Shown here: positions 41,819-50,089 of the stretch, in pieces
How the letters are laid out: the number at the start of each line of letters is the position of its first letter
Position numbering within the stretch: the stretch's first letter is position 1
Assembly: GCF_003674095.1 (NCBI RefSeq)
Contig: NZ_RDBF01000001.1
Location: forward strand, 434,001 to 498,000
Source of the DNA: Aeromicrobium phragmitis
Lineage (GTDB): Bacteria; Actinomycetota; Actinomycetes; Propionibacteriales; Nocardioidaceae
Length of the DNA stretch: 64,000 nt
Direction of reading: 5' to 3'
Translations under genes and position numbers: made by a program
Notes under the pieces: model-generated
The model's database searches: none
What the model was told of the DNA's origin: nothing
Seen by the model: the letters and a program-made list of their open reading frames with translations, nothing else

Positions 41819-42597
41819 GCGCCACCCGCGTGACCGACCGCGCCTCATTCGTCCTGGCCGATAACCCCGGGATCATGACGCTGGATGGCACCAACACCTG
41901 GATCTTGCGTGAGCCGGGGGCCGCGCGCGCCGTCGTGGTGGACCCGGGACCGGCCGATGAGGAGCATCTGAACGCCGTCATCGGCGCTGCCGGCGAGGTC
42001 GCGCTCGTGCTCTTCACGCACCACCACGCCGACCACACCGAAGCCATGGCCCGGATCGCCGAACTCACCGGCGCTCCGACCCGGGCGCTGGACGAGGCGT
42101 TGTGCACGGGCGCCGAGCCGCTCAGCGACGCCGAACTCGTCGAGGTCGATGGTCTCGAGCTCGAGGTCATCGCGACGCCGGGACACACGCGTGACTCCCT
42201 CTGCCTTCGGCTCACCGGCGAGGACTCGCTGCTGACCGGTGACACCGTGCTCGGCCGGGGAACCACGGTGGTGGCGCACCCCGACGGCGCCCTCGGCCCG
42301 TACCTCGATTCGCTGGCTCATCTGCGTGAGCTCGTGGCCGAGGGACTCGTGAGCCGCATCCTGCCGGGCCACGGCCCGGTGATCGACGATCCCGAAGCGG
42401 TCCTGGACTTCTACATCACGCATCGCGAGGACCGGCTCGATCAGGTCCGCGCCGCCGTCGAGGCTGGAGCGACCACGCCGCGCGAGGTGGTCGAGCGGGT
42501 CTACGCCGACGTCGACCCCGTCTTGTGGGACGCGGCGGAGCTGAGCGTCAAGGCCCAGCTCGACTACCTCGGCAAGGACGTGTCTCCCAAAGCCTGA
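41815..42597 (+). CDS. Metallo-beta-lactamase fold hydrolase
   Basis: A 260-residue MBL-fold enzyme with the metal motif THHHADHTE near residue 65, a His in TPGHTRDS, an Asp in LLTGDTVLG and a His in LPGHGPVI. The C-terminal extension of 60 residues (YITHREDRLDQV) is that of the LACTB2-like group, which cleaves RNA or thioesters. The GTG at 41815 overlaps the NUDIX stop (GTGA). It corresponds to Rv3677c by position. The crp gene would be expected next but lies about 840 bases away, on the other side of a VOC gene and an IS remnant. Confidence 0.9.
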   Translation: MSATRVTDRASFVLADNPGIMTLDGTNTWILREPGAARAVVVDPGPADEEHLNAVIGAAGEVALVLFTHHHADHTEAMARIAELTGAPTRALDEALCTGAEPLSDAELVEVDGLELEVIATPGHTRDSLCLRLTGEDSLLTGDTVLGRGTTVVAHPDGALGPYLDSLAHLRELVAEGLVSRILPGHGPVIDDPEAVLDFYITHREDRLDQVRAAVEAGATTPREVVERVYADVDPVLWDAAELSVKAQLDYLGKDVSPKA

Positions 42598-42623
42598 TCG
42601 GCTGAGTTGAGAGACTGTAGGAC

Positions 42624-43016
42624 GTGGCGGGGTTTCATCATGTCGAGGTGTGGGTCGTAGATCTTGCGGAAGCCCGTGCGGAATGGGGTTGGTTGCTCAG
42701 TGAGCTCGGCTTCGCGCGCGATGGCGAGTGGCCCGAGGGTGAGTCCTGGGCTGCTGGCGGCGCGTATCTCACGTTGACGACCTCTCCGAATACCTCCGGG
42801 GTGACACATGATCGGCGGTCGCCGGGCGTGAACCACCTCGCCTTTAAGGCCGGCGGTCCCGGCCGCGTGGACGACATCATGGCTCGGGCCGACCAGCACG
42901 GGTGGCGACCGCTGTATCAGGATCGCTATCCCCATGCCGGAGGTCCGGATCACTACGCAGGCTGGCTGGAGAACTCAGTCGGTTTCAAAGCAGAGGTCGT
43001 GGCGGACGAGTCGTGA
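42624..43016 (+). CDS. VOC-family (glyoxalase-like) protein
   Basis: A 130-residue protein with the VOC beta-alpha-beta-beta-beta fold pattern. HHVEVWVVDLAEARAEWGWLL lies at the start, and GVNHLAFKAGG begins the second half. Candidate metal ligands are His5, the His in NHLAF and the Glu in WLENSVGF. Fosfomycin-resistance and glyoxalase-like enzymes belong here, but this one gives no substrate clue. The start is GTG at 42624; no strong ribosome site is present. It lies between the MBL gene and an IS5 remnant and seems to be an extra gene in this otherwise conserved region. Confidence 0.8.
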   Translation: MAGFHHVEVWVVDLAEARAEWGWLLSELGFARDGEWPEGESWAAGGAYLTLTTSPNTSGVTHDRRSPGVNHLAFKAGGPGRVDDIMARADQHGWRPLYQDRYPHAGGPDHYAGWLENSVGFKAEVVADES

Positions 43017-43028
43017 TGATGCAGGTCC

Positions 43029-43190
43029 TCACGCGGTGGCCTTCAGCCAGAGCGTGACCGCTCGCAGGACGACACCGCCGCGATAGGTGAGGGCGAGCTT
43101 GTCGTATCGGGTGGCGAGGCCGCTCCACCGTTTCGACTCGCTGAAGCCTCGCTCGACGACGTTGCGTCCCTTCGTCGCGTGCTGATGAGC
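43029..43190 (-). mobile_element. 3' remnant of an IS5-type transposase
   Basis: The last 50 or so codons of a minus-strand frame read TKGRNVVERGFSESKRWSG and LATRYDKLALTYRG, with the stop at 43029. This is the C-terminal end of IS5-family transposases, whose catalytic Glu lies in VER. Upstream (43191-43400) the frame continues but has no transposase similarity, and the DDE catalytic Asps are missing, so only a fragment survives. No terminal inverted repeats or target duplication could be found. The rest of 43017-43437 holds nothing else recognised apart from the crp terminator. Confidence 0.75.
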
Positions 43191-43405
43191 ACGGTGGACC
43201 GTCGAACCTACGCTCACGGCCGAATCCACGTCGCCGACCGCACCGGCATCACCAGGCGGTCGTGCCGGAACGGGTGATCCCGCCGCCCCGTCGACGACGG
43301 CAACAACGGCCTGATCCGCTTTCACTGGGCATCCGTCAGCACAGCTTCCCGACTCACCCAGGAAACATCCCGCGAGACACCGCCACGAATTAGGAGACAC
43401 GCCCT

Positions 43406-43435
43406 AAACCCCGGATGTGCGCACATCCGGGGTTT
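43406..43435 (-). terminator. Terminator hairpin of crp
   Basis: A perfect 15-base palindrome pair AAACCCCGGATGTGC/GCACATCCGGGGTTT begins 2 bases after the crp stop. There is no loop beyond the pairing centre and no U-tract. Confidence 0.7.
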
Positions 43436-43437
43436 CG

Positions 43438-44115
43438 TCAGCGGGCGCGCTTCTGGAGGCGTTCGAGATCGAGGATGACGACGCTGCGCGGCTCGAGGCG
43501 GACCCAACCGCGCGAGGCGAAGTCGGCGAGGGCCTTGTTGACCGTCTCGCGCGAGGCGCCGACAAGCTGAGCCAGTTCCTCCTGCGTCAGGTCGTGGTTG
43601 ACGTAGATGCCGTCCTCGGCCTCACGTCCGAAGCGGTCGGCGAGGTCGAGCAGCGCCTTCGACACGCGGCCGGGCACGTCGGAGAACACCATGTCGCCGA
43701 CGACCTCGTTGGTACGGCGCAGTCGGCCGGCGAGTTGGTTGAGCAGCGCCTTGGCGACATCGGGGTGGTCGTTGAGCACGGGGCTCAGGGCGTCGTGTCC
43801 GAGGCTCTTGAGCGAGGCGTCGGTGACGGCGGTCGCAGTGGCCGAACGCGGCCCCGGATCGAAGAAGGAGAGCTCCCCGAACATCTGACCCGGGCCGAGG
43901 ATGGCCAGCAAGTTCTCCCTGCCGTCGGGCGAGGTGCGGCCGAGCTTGATCTTGCCGCCGACGACGACGTACAGCTTGTCGCCGTCATCGCCCTCGTTGA
44001 ACAGGATCTCGCCGCGTCGCAGGGACACAGACTCCATCGAGGACTCCAGAGCCGCAGAAGCGGTCTCGTCGAGCCCGTTGAACAGGGGCGCTTGGCGCAG
44101 TACGTCGTCGGTCAC
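43438..44115 (-). CDS. crp: Crp/Fnr-family cAMP receptor protein
   Basis: A 225-residue regulator very similar to M. tuberculosis Crp (Rv3676). The cyclic-nucleotide domain (residues about 10-120) has the phosphate-binding loop [16 protein letters not shown]. The C-terminal winged helix has [21 protein letters not shown] as recognition helix. It activates or represses at TGTGA-N6-TCACA boxes; one such site lies at 60964-60979. The GTG at 44113-44115 has AAGGAAG upstream; the longer frame reaches the nth promoter. It is divergent from nth, as in mycobacteria. Confidence 0.94.
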   Translation of the reverse strand: MTDDVLRQAPLFNGLDETASAALESSMESVSLRRGEILFNEGDDGDKLYVVVGGKIKLGRTSPDGRENLLAILGPGQMFGELSFFDPGPRSATATAVTDASLKSLGHDALSPVLNDHPDVAKALLNQLAGRLRRTNEVVGDMVFSDVPGRVSKALLDLADRFGREAEDGIYVNHDLTQEELAQLVGASRETVNKALADFASRGWVRLEPRSVVILDLERLQKRAR

Positions 44116-44203
44116 GATTCTTCCTTCTCGGTCACGGCCCGGTGGGTCCGTACCCCAGTTTCCCATATCCCGCGATCTCGCGAGCGCCGCAACGCTGGAC
44201 ACG

Positions 44204-44209
44204 TACGCT
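44204..44209 (+). promoter_or_regulatory. -10 element (TACGCT) of the nth operon
   Basis: TACGCT lies 6 bases before the GTG at 44216, with no ribosome site; it fixes the start and predicts a leaderless mRNA. Confidence 0.55.
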
Positions 44210-44215
44210 TATCGC

Positions 44216-44938
44216 GTGGTCACGTCCCCCGTCCCGCGTCCGGACACCGCCCTGGTGCGTCGTGCGCGCAAGATCGATCGGGTGCTCGCGGCCACGTATC
44301 CGGACGCCCATCCCGAACTCGACTTCCGCAATCCCTTCGAGCTGCTGGTGGTCACGGTGCTCTCCGCGCAGACCACCGATCGCCGCGTGAACGCGGTGAG
44401 CCCGGCGCTGTTCGCCGCCTATCCCGACGCGACCGCGCTGGCGGCGGCGGACCGCACCGCACTCGAGCAACTCATCCGGCCGACCGGGTTCTTTCGGGCC
44501 AAGACCGACAGTCTGCTGGCGCTCGCCGCCGCACTCGTCGAGCGGTTCGACGGGGAGGTGCCCGGTCGCCTCGACGACCTCGTGACGCTCCCGGGCGTGG
44601 GTCGCAAGACCGCCAACGTCGTGCTCGGCAACGCCTTCGGCGTCCCGGGGATCACCGTCGACACGCACTTCGCCCGGCTCGCGGAGCGCTTCGGCTGGGT
44701 GGACGCCGCCACCGCTCGCCATCCGGTCAAGACCGAACACGCGGTCGGTGCGCTCTTCCCGCGCCGCGACTGGACCGACGTGAGCCAGCGCCTCATCTGG
44801 CACGGCCGCCGTCGCTGCCACGCCCGCAAACCCGCCTGCGGCGCGTGTCCGGTCGCCCGGTGGTGCCCGTCGTACGGCATCGGTCCGACCGATCCGGCCG
44901 AGGCCGAAGCGCTCGTCACCACGCAGGGGCGCGCATGA
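44216..44938 (+). CDS. nth: Endonuclease III
   Basis: A 240-residue DNA glycosylase/AP lyase for oxidised pyrimidines. The helix-hairpin-helix [12 protein letters not shown] holds the catalytic Lys, and [12 protein letters not shown] holds the catalytic Asp. The [4Fe-4S] motif C-x6-C-x2-C-x5-C ([17 protein letters not shown]) is intact near the C-terminus. The start at GTG 44216 is set by a -10 hexamer 6 bases before it. It overlaps the NUDIX gene by 4 bases. It is divergent from crp, and both are conserved together in actinobacteria. Confidence 0.95.
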   Translation: MVTSPVPRPDTALVRRARKIDRVLAATYPDAHPELDFRNPFELLVVTVLSAQTTDRRVNAVSPALFAAYPDATALAAADRTALEQLIRPTGFFRAKTDSLLALAAALVERFDGEVPGRLDDLVTLPGVGRKTANVVLGNAFGVPGITVDTHFARLAERFGWVDAATARHPVKTEHAVGALFPRRDWTDVSQRLIWHGRRRCHARKPACGACPVARWCPSYGIGPTDPAEAEALVTTQGRA

Positions 44939-45585
44939 GCGCCACCACCTCCGAGCTGCCCGAGTGGCTGCGCCCCGTCGCCGACCTCGCCGGATCGGTC
45001 GAGGCCGAACAGCTGGCGCCCCGTTTTCCCCATCCGCCCGCCGACGCACGTCCGGCGGCGGTGCTCATGCTGTTCGCCGACGGCCCTCGCGGTCCGCAGC
45101 TCCTGCTGACCGAGCGCGCCAGCACCTTGCGCAACCACGCCGGCCAGATCTCGTTTCCCGGTGGCAAGAGCGATCCGGAGGACGCCGATGCCGTGGCGAC
45201 CGCGCTGCGCGAGGCCGAGGAGGAGGTGGGGCTCGACCCCGCTTCGGTCGAGGTGTTCGGGACGCTGCCGACCCTGTGGCTGCCGCCGAGCAATCACGCG
45301 GTCACCCCGGTGCTCGGGTACTGGCGCTCGTGGAGTCCGGATCTCGTACCGGTGAGTCTCGACGAGGTGGAGCAGGTGATCTGGACGCCGATCGAGGAAC
45401 TGCTCGATCCGGAGCGACGGTTCAGCGTCGTGCACAGCGGCGGTTGGCGCGGCCCCGCCTTCGACATCGGCACCGACGTGCCGCTGTGGGGGTTCACCGC
45501 CGGTGTGATCGCCCGGGTCTTCGACCACGTGGGATGGTCCCGGCCCTGGGACGCCTCGCGCGAGCGCCCGCTCCCGGAGGGATGA
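44935..45585 (+). CDS. NUDIX hydrolase, coenzyme A pyrophosphatase type
   Basis: A 216-residue protein of the NudL/CoA-diphosphatase group. The residues [22 protein letters not shown] and the Nudix box [25 protein letters not shown] are as in the family, and [15 protein letters not shown] is a further signature. It cleaves CoA or oxidised CoA to 4'-phosphopantetheine and 3',5'-ADP in known relatives. The ATG at 44935 overlaps the nth stop by 4 bases. It corresponds to Rv3672c; the thioredoxin-like gene expected beside it (Rv3673c) is absent. Confidence 0.9.
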   Translation: MSATTSELPEWLRPVADLAGSVEAEQLAPRFPHPPADARPAAVLMLFADGPRGPQLLLTERASTLRNHAGQISFPGGKSDPEDADAVATALREAEEEVGLDPASVEVFGTLPTLWLPPSNHAVTPVLGYWRSWSPDLVPVSLDEVEQVIWTPIEELLDPERRFSVVHSGGWRGPAFDIGTDVPLWGFTAGVIARVFDHVGWSRPWDASRERPLPEG

Positions 45586-45586
45586 G

Positions 45587-46738
45587 ATGAACACCCTCGA
45601 CCTCATCCTGCTCGGGCTGGTCGCGCTCTACGCGGCCTCCGGATTCGTGCACGGATTCGTGCTGAACCTCATCGAGGGCATCGGCCTGATCGCCGGCGGT
45701 CTGATCGGCGTCGTCGTCGCGCCGTGGATCTTCGGCGACGGGCGGCCGCTCCTGGCCTTGCTCTTCGTGGTCGGTTGCCTGCTGGCCGGGCAGTTCATCG
45801 GCAGGCTCGCCGGACGAGACTTCCGCGTCACCGAATGGCCGTGGCGCGCCGTGGACGCGGTGGCGGGTGCGGCCTTGGGTGTCGTCGCGGTGCTGGCCGC
45901 GGCCTGGGCGCTCGGTTACGCGGTGAGCGGTGCCACCATCCCGTACCTCAGCCAGGCCGTCCGCACGTCAGCCATCCTCGAGCGGGTCGACCGGGTCATG
46001 CCGTCCCAGGCGTCCGATGTGCTCGCCACCTTCAGCCGCTCGCTCACCGACGACGTCTTCCCTCGGTACCTCGAACCGTTCCAGCCGGAGGTCATCACCT
46101 CGATCGAGCCGCCCGACGACGCGACGCTGGCATTGCCCGGCGTGCAGTCGGCATCGGGCAGCGTCGTCAAGATCGTCGGCTCAGCGCAGTGCGGGCGGGG
46201 TATCGAGGGCTCGGGCTTCGTCTACGCCGACGGGCGCATCATGACCAACGCCCACGTCATCGCCGGTGTCTCCGACCCGATCGTCGAGGTCGACGGGCGC
46301 CGGGTGAGCGCCGTGCCCGTCGTGTTCGATCCGGCCATGGACATCGCGGTCCTGCGCACCGAGAGCCTGGGCGTGCCGGCGTTGGAGTTCGACACGTCCG
46401 GCGCGGCCGGTGATGCTGCGGCGGTGCTGGGTTACCCCGAGAACGGGCCCTTCGACGCGCGCGCGGCACGCATCCGCGATGTCACGACGATGCGGGCGAC
46501 GGACATCTACGGTCAAGGCGAGCACCCGCGCGAGGCGTTCTCGGTGCGTTCGCTGGTGCGGTCGGGCAACTCCGGTGGGCCGCTGGTGTCCGAGGACGGC
46601 CAGGTGTACGGCGTCATCTTCGCGGCGTCGGTCAGCGACCCCTCCACGGGGTACGCGGTGACCGCGCAACAGGCCGCGGGGAACGCGCAGGCGGGAATCA
46701 CCGCCACCCAGCGCGTCTCTACGGGAGGATGTGTCTGA
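45587..46738 (+). CDS. marP: Membrane-anchored periplasmic serine protease, MarP type
   Basis: A 383-residue protein. Four hydrophobic segments (residues about 1-120, CvpA-like) are followed by a chymotrypsin-like protease domain. The triad is His223 (TNAHVIAG), Asp252 (DPAMDIAVL) and Ser329 (SGNSGGPL). Cys202 and Cys382 flank the domain and could form the redox-sensitive disulfide known in M. tuberculosis MarP (Rv3671c), which protects against acid and oxidative stress. The ATG lies one base after the NUDIX stop. It overlaps the next gene by 1 base. Confidence 0.9.
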   Translation: MNTLDLILLGLVALYAASGFVHGFVLNLIEGIGLIAGGLIGVVVAPWIFGDGRPLLALLFVVGCLLAGQFIGRLAGRDFRVTEWPWRAVDAVAGAALGVVAVLAAAWALGYAVSGATIPYLSQAVRTSAILERVDRVMPSQASDVLATFSRSLTDDVFPRYLEPFQPEVITSIEPPDDATLALPGVQSASGSVVKIVGSAQCGRGIEGSGFVYADGRIMTNAHVIAGVSDPIVEVDGRRVSAVPVVFDPAMDIAVLRTESLGVPALEFDTSGAAGDAAAVLGYPENGPFDARAARIRDVTTMRATDIYGQGEHPREAFSVRSLVRSGNSGGPLVSEDGQVYGVIFAASVSDPSTGYAVTAQQAAGNAQAGITATQRVSTGGCV

Positions 46739-47574
46739 TGCGCACCTTGGCCTCTGTCTTCTGCTGGATCGTCGCCGTCGTGGCGGGCACTGTCGCGTTG
46801 CCGGTCACCTGGATCGCCGACAACGTCACGGACGAGTCCGGGTACGTCGCACTCGTCGCTGAGCTGCGTGACGACCAGGAGCTGCGGGTGGCAGTCGCGG
46901 AGATCGTGGCGACCGACCTCACCGAGAACCTCGGGCTGCCAGATGGCGTCCGCGATCAGTTCGCGCAGCAGCTGCGCGCCGCCTTCGAGCGGGTCGGGGA
47001 GATCGAGGGATTCGACGCGGCCTGGGACGAGACCCAACGCCGTTCCCACGCGCTCTGGTTCGACGGGCATCGCCCTCCGGAGGAACTGCAGCTCGACGTG
47101 GCGCCGCTGGCCGCATTGGCGGTCGGCCCCGTCGCCGCGCAGTTTCCCGTCGAGCTCGCGACCCCCGATCAGATGCTCGTGACGGTCGCGTCGGCCCCGC
47201 CCGGAATGGACTGGGTCGAGTCGGCGCCCACCTGGAAGATGATCTCGCTCATCGCCGCCGGTGCCGCCACGTTCCTGTGTTTCGTGTTCGCGCGTCGCCG
47301 CTCGGTGGGCCTGGCATGGATCGGCGTCGGGGCGCTCCTGGTGGCCGGTATCTCGTACGCGGGTTCTCGTGTCGCGGTGCCGGCTGCGCTGGATCGGATG
47401 GAGGAGGGCGCGTCGGCGTTCGGGCAGGTGCTCACCGAGACGCTGGCGGATCGCTTCCAGGCCTCGCTCGACGAATGGATCGAGCTGCTGGCGATCGCCG
47501 GCGCCGCCGCCCTCGTGGTCGGCGTGCTCGCGCGCCTCATCGCAGGTCGGCGCGAGGCCGCCCGTCGACGCTAG
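46738..47574 (+). CDS. Hypothetical membrane protein
   Basis: A 278-residue protein I do not recognise. It has an N-terminal membrane segment (residues about 4-24), an external domain of about 140 residues (DESGYVALVAELRDDQELR at its start) and two or three C-terminal membrane segments (about 165-185, 190-210 and 245-268). This layout resembles actinobacterial integral membrane proteins of unknown role. The ATG at 46738 overlaps the marP stop by 1 base, so it is the last gene of the nth-marP operon. Confidence 0.7.
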   Translation: MRTLASVFCWIVAVVAGTVALPVTWIADNVTDESGYVALVAELRDDQELRVAVAEIVATDLTENLGLPDGVRDQFAQQLRAAFERVGEIEGFDAAWDETQRRSHALWFDGHRPPEELQLDVAPLAALAVGPVAAQFPVELATPDQMLVTVASAPPGMDWVESAPTWKMISLIAAGAATFLCFVFARRRSVGLAWIGVGALLVAGISYAGSRVAVPAALDRMEEGASAFGQVLTETLADRFQASLDEWIELLAIAGAAALVVGVLARLIAGRREAARRR

Positions 47575-47607
47575 CCGCCCACTCCTGCGACACCATGCCC
47601 GCTGGGA

Positions 47608-47695
47608 GGTAGGTGTAGTCCGACCAGGCTGTCGGCGGTGGGACTACACCTACCGCTCGAGGACCGAAGTGGGACTACACCTACCGCTCGAGGAC
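47608..47695. repeat. Inverted plus direct repeat element between convergent genes
   Basis: The left arm GGTAGGTGTAGTCC (47608-47621) pairs with GGACTACACCTACC, which occurs twice (47641-47654 and 47672-47685). The right unit is part of a 27-base direct repeat (47638-47664 and 47669-47695, period 31). It lies between the hypothetical membrane protein gene and the converging holin-like gene, so it may act as a terminator. Confidence 0.8.
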
Positions 47696-47705
47696 TCGGC
47701 GGGGG

Positions 47706-48107
47706 TCAGTCGACCTTGCCCTTGAGGGTGGAGGGGATCTGCTTGGCCGTGGCGATGGTCTTCTGCGGCGCCTTGACCTTGCGGAACCGGCGGATGCCGA
47801 TGAACGCGAGGAGTAGCGCGAGCAGCAGATAGGCGCCGGTCACGATGAGGAACGCCCATGCCGGGTGCAGGCCGGTCATCGTGAGGAAGAAGCCGATCGT
47901 GATCGAGGCGAGGATCACGACGAGCAGCAGGATGAACGCGGCCACTGCGAGCAGTGCCGCACCGATGCCACCTGCGCGCACGCTCACCTTGAGCTCGGAC
48001 TTGGCCAGCTGGATCTCGTGCTGGACCAGCGACGAGAAGTCGCGCGTGACGTCGGCCACCAGACGGCCGATCGTGGGGTCCTCCGTGACGGGCTGACGTT
48101 CACTCAT
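47706..48107 (-). CDS. Phage-holin-like membrane protein
   Basis: A 133-residue protein of the actinobacterial Phage_holin_3_6 type. A short soluble N-terminus (LVADVTRDFSSLVQHEIQLAKSE) is followed by two hydrophobic segments (residues about 50-75 and 82-105) and a basic C-terminal tail ending VKAPQKTIATAK. It is not a phage gene here: it belongs to the conserved chromosomal block and has homologues near marP. The ATG at 48105-48107 follows TAGGCT by 6 bases. Its role is unknown, perhaps at the membrane. Confidence 0.8.
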   Translation of the reverse strand: MSERQPVTEDPTIGRLVADVTRDFSSLVQHEIQLAKSELKVSVRAGGIGAALLAVAAFILLLVVILASITIGFFLTMTGLHPAWAFLIVTGAYLLLALLLAFIGIRRFRKVKAPQKTIATAKQIPSTLKGKVD

Positions 48108-48113
48108 GGCATG

Positions 48114-48119
48114 AGCCTA
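48114..48119 (-). promoter_or_regulatory. -10 element (TAGGCT) of the holin-like gene
   Basis: Minus-strand TAGGCT lies 6 bases before the ATG at 48107, with no ribosome site. Confidence 0.55.
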
Positions 48120-48188
48120 CCGAGAAGCGGGCCGAGGGCCAGCGGAACGCTCATCGACCCGGGGTGTGGCGGGGCCCACTGCCTGCTT

Positions 48189-48210
48189 AAACCTACAGCA
48201 TTGTATGTTT
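48189..48210 (+). promoter_or_regulatory. Candidate GntR operator 1, before the FAD oxidoreductase
   Basis: A 22-base dyad: half-site AAACCTACA, centre GCAT, half-site TGTATGTTT. It nearly matches the dyad at 50996-51017, and the two share the flank TTTANCGCG on the right. TATGTT inside it can serve as -10, so a bound protein would block transcription. The start codon is 33 bases downstream. Confidence 0.6.
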
Positions 48211-48242
48211 ATCGCGATCGTTCCCCGCTGACAGGAGTGCCC

Positions 48243-49379
48243 ATGAGCCACCCGCGTGTCGTCGTCATCGGCGCCGGAGTCCTCGGACTGTTCACCGCCT
48301 ACGAGCTGACCGCCGCCGGCGTCGAGAACGTCGTGGTCCTCGAGGCGTCGCATCCTGGAGACGGCTCCTCGGGGCGGTCGGTGGGCATGGTCGAGACCCA
48401 GTACCTGACGTACCCCGACGTCCAGGTCCGCGCCTATGGTCGCGAGGTCTACGCAGCGCTGGAGCGCGACCACGACCTGCACTTCGTGCACGGCGGGTAC
48501 CTGCGGCTGGGGCGTCAGCAGGCCGACATCACGGCCTTCGAGCAGAGCCTCGAGCACCAGAAGGCGTGCGGAGTCGACGACGCCGTCATCCTCGCGCCCG
48601 AGGACATCGCGGAGCGTTGGCCGCACATCGTCGTCGATGATCTCGTCGCCGCGCAGTTCGGCACGTGGGACGGCTACGTCGACGGTTACGCGGTGTCGCA
48701 GCTGCTGGCCGGCATCGTCAAGCGGCGCGGGGCGACGGTCGTGGCGCGGGCCGAGGTGCTCAGCGCGGAGCGCATCGGGGAGACCTGGCGGCTCGACACC
48801 GCACAAGGCGTCTTCGAGGCCGATGTCGTCGTCAATGCCGCCGGCCCGTGGGCGGGGCACGTCGGCGAGCTGCTGGGTGCTCCCGTACCGCTGCTTCCCC
48901 AGCTGCACGGCGCGCTCACGATCGAACTCGGCGCGCCGCAGCCGTTCACCCCCTTCGTCATGGACTACGTGCCGGGCTCGGGTACCGACGGGGTCTACTT
49001 CCGCTCCGAGCGCGCCGACCAGCTGATCGCCGGCCTGCACACCGACGAGGCGATCAAGGACCCGGTCTCACCCGACGTGCCGCTCGGTGCCATGGGGATG
49101 GACCAGATCGAGCGCGTCATCACCTTGTTGTCCGAGCGTCTCGTCGGCGCCGACGACATGGAGATCGGCCGCAGCTGGTCCGGCATCTACCCGATGACGC
49201 CCGACCACCAGCCGATCGCCGGGTGGCACCGCGATGCCCCGGGGGTGGTGTGCGCGCTGGGCGCGGGCGGCTCCGGCATCCAGTTGTCCCCGGCGGTGGG
49301 GCGTCTGGCGGCCCACGCGATCCTCGGCCGGCCGAGTGACTTCGAGATCGACTGGAGTCACGAGCGGTTCGCGGACTGA
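48243..49379 (+). CDS. FAD-dependent oxidoreductase, glycine/D-amino-acid oxidase family
   Basis: A 378-residue flavoenzyme of the DAO family, which includes sarcosine oxidase and D-amino-acid dehydrogenases. The FAD-binding Rossmann motif VVVIGAGVLGLFTAYEL lies at residues 7-23. A region similar to VVNAAGPWAGHVGE is near residue 200, and GIYPMTPDHQPIAG plus GAGGSGIQLSP lie near the C-terminus, as in family members. It oxidises an amine or amino acid; the substrate is unknown. The ATG at 48243 follows AGGAG by 5 bases. It starts the accessory island and carries an operator resembling that of the operon at 51057. Its 3' end overlaps the cache-domain gene by 22 bases. Confidence 0.87.
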   Translation: MSHPRVVVIGAGVLGLFTAYELTAAGVENVVVLEASHPGDGSSGRSVGMVETQYLTYPDVQVRAYGREVYAALERDHDLHFVHGGYLRLGRQQADITAFEQSLEHQKACGVDDAVILAPEDIAERWPHIVVDDLVAAQFGTWDGYVDGYAVSQLLAGIVKRRGATVVARAEVLSAERIGETWRLDTAQGVFEADVVVNAAGPWAGHVGELLGAPVPLLPQLHGALTIELGAPQPFTPFVMDYVPGSGTDGVYFRSERADQLIAGLHTDEAIKDPVSPDVPLGAMGMDQIERVITLLSERLVGADDMEIGRSWSGIYPMTPDHQPIAGWHRDAPGVVCALGAGGSGIQLSPAVGRLAAHAILGRPSDFEIDWSHERFAD

Positions 49380-50089
49380 CCGCCCAGCCGGGCGAGGGAC
49401 CAGTTGAGTTCGTCGATGGTCTCGCGCCCGGTGACCGCCTGACCCAGTGAGGCGATCCGCGATCCGGTGTCGATGCTCGGATCGCTGGACACCACGACCC
49501 GGTCCTCGTCGTCGAGGAGGGCGGAGACTCCGGTCTCGCGGAGCACCGCTTCGGCTAGATCGAGGTACTGCCGGGTGTCGAGATCGGCGGCGACGACACC
49601 CACGCGGCGGTCGTCGACGATCAGTGCGACGGCAGCCGTGAGTGTGATGTCGTCCGTACCCCACGAATCGACGTAGGGGCCGAAGAGTGCTGGGCGGCCC
49701 GTGGCCATCGGGACGCGGAACCATCGCAGGTGCCGCACGTCGTAGAAGGAGTCCGACTGCGGATTCATGACGTGGCGCTTGCGGCTCACGTGACCGTCGC
49801 GGCGAATCCACCAGGCCATCGACGCTGTTCCGTCGGCCGACTCCTCGCCGATCACCGCTGCACCCACGCCCGTCGCGAGCACGTGGGTGCGCAGCACGTG
49901 GTCCGCGGCCGGGGCGAACGCCGACCAGGACGCCTCGTCGTCGAACGGCCGCGGCAGCGTGAGATCGACGTCGCGCCGGCACGCTTCGGCGAGCTCCGCG
50001 AGCGCGTCGAACAGCGGCTCGGTGAGCGTGATGATGTCTCGCGCGGCCCGGCGGAGCCCGCGATCGGAATGTTCTCCGGTGGTGTTCAC
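49358..50089 (-). CDS. Soluble cache-domain protein coupled to a GntR regulator
   Basis: A protein of about 243 residues with no membrane segment or signal peptide. Residues about 90-175 show the pattern of a cache (PDC) ligand-binding domain: MAWWIRRDGH, FYDVRHLRWF (Tyr116, Trp123, Phe124), GRPALFGPYVDSWG (Tyr139) and GVVAADLD (Asp169). These resemble positions of the amino-acid/amine-binding motif of dCache receptors. Cache domains are normally extracytoplasmic parts of receptors, so a free-standing cytoplasmic one is unusual. The start is most likely the GTG at 50089, which overlaps the GntR stop (GTGA); an ATG at 50101 would add 4 residues. It may sense the same ligand as the regulator. 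Function is unproven. Confidence 0.6.
   Translation of the reverse strand: MNTTGEHSDRGLRRAARDIITLTEPLFDALAELAEACRRDVDLTLPRPFDDEASWSAFAPAADHVLRTHVLATGVGAAVIGEESADGTASMAWWIRRDGHVSRKRHVMNPQSDSFYDVRHLRWFRVPMATGRPALFGPYVDSWGTDDITLTAAVALIVDDRRVGVVAADLDTRQYLDLAEAVLRETGVSALLDDEDRVVVSSDPSIDTGSRIASLGQAVTGRETIDELNWSLARLGGQSANRS

Noticed and set aside
47608..47695. Possible CRISPR-like direct repeats
   Set aside because: Only two copies with a 4-base spacer and an inverted partner; this is a hairpin element, not an array. The same holds for 62690-62769.
47706..48107. Holin-like gene as a sign of prophage
   Set aside because: It is a conserved chromosomal family in actinobacteria. No other phage gene is near.
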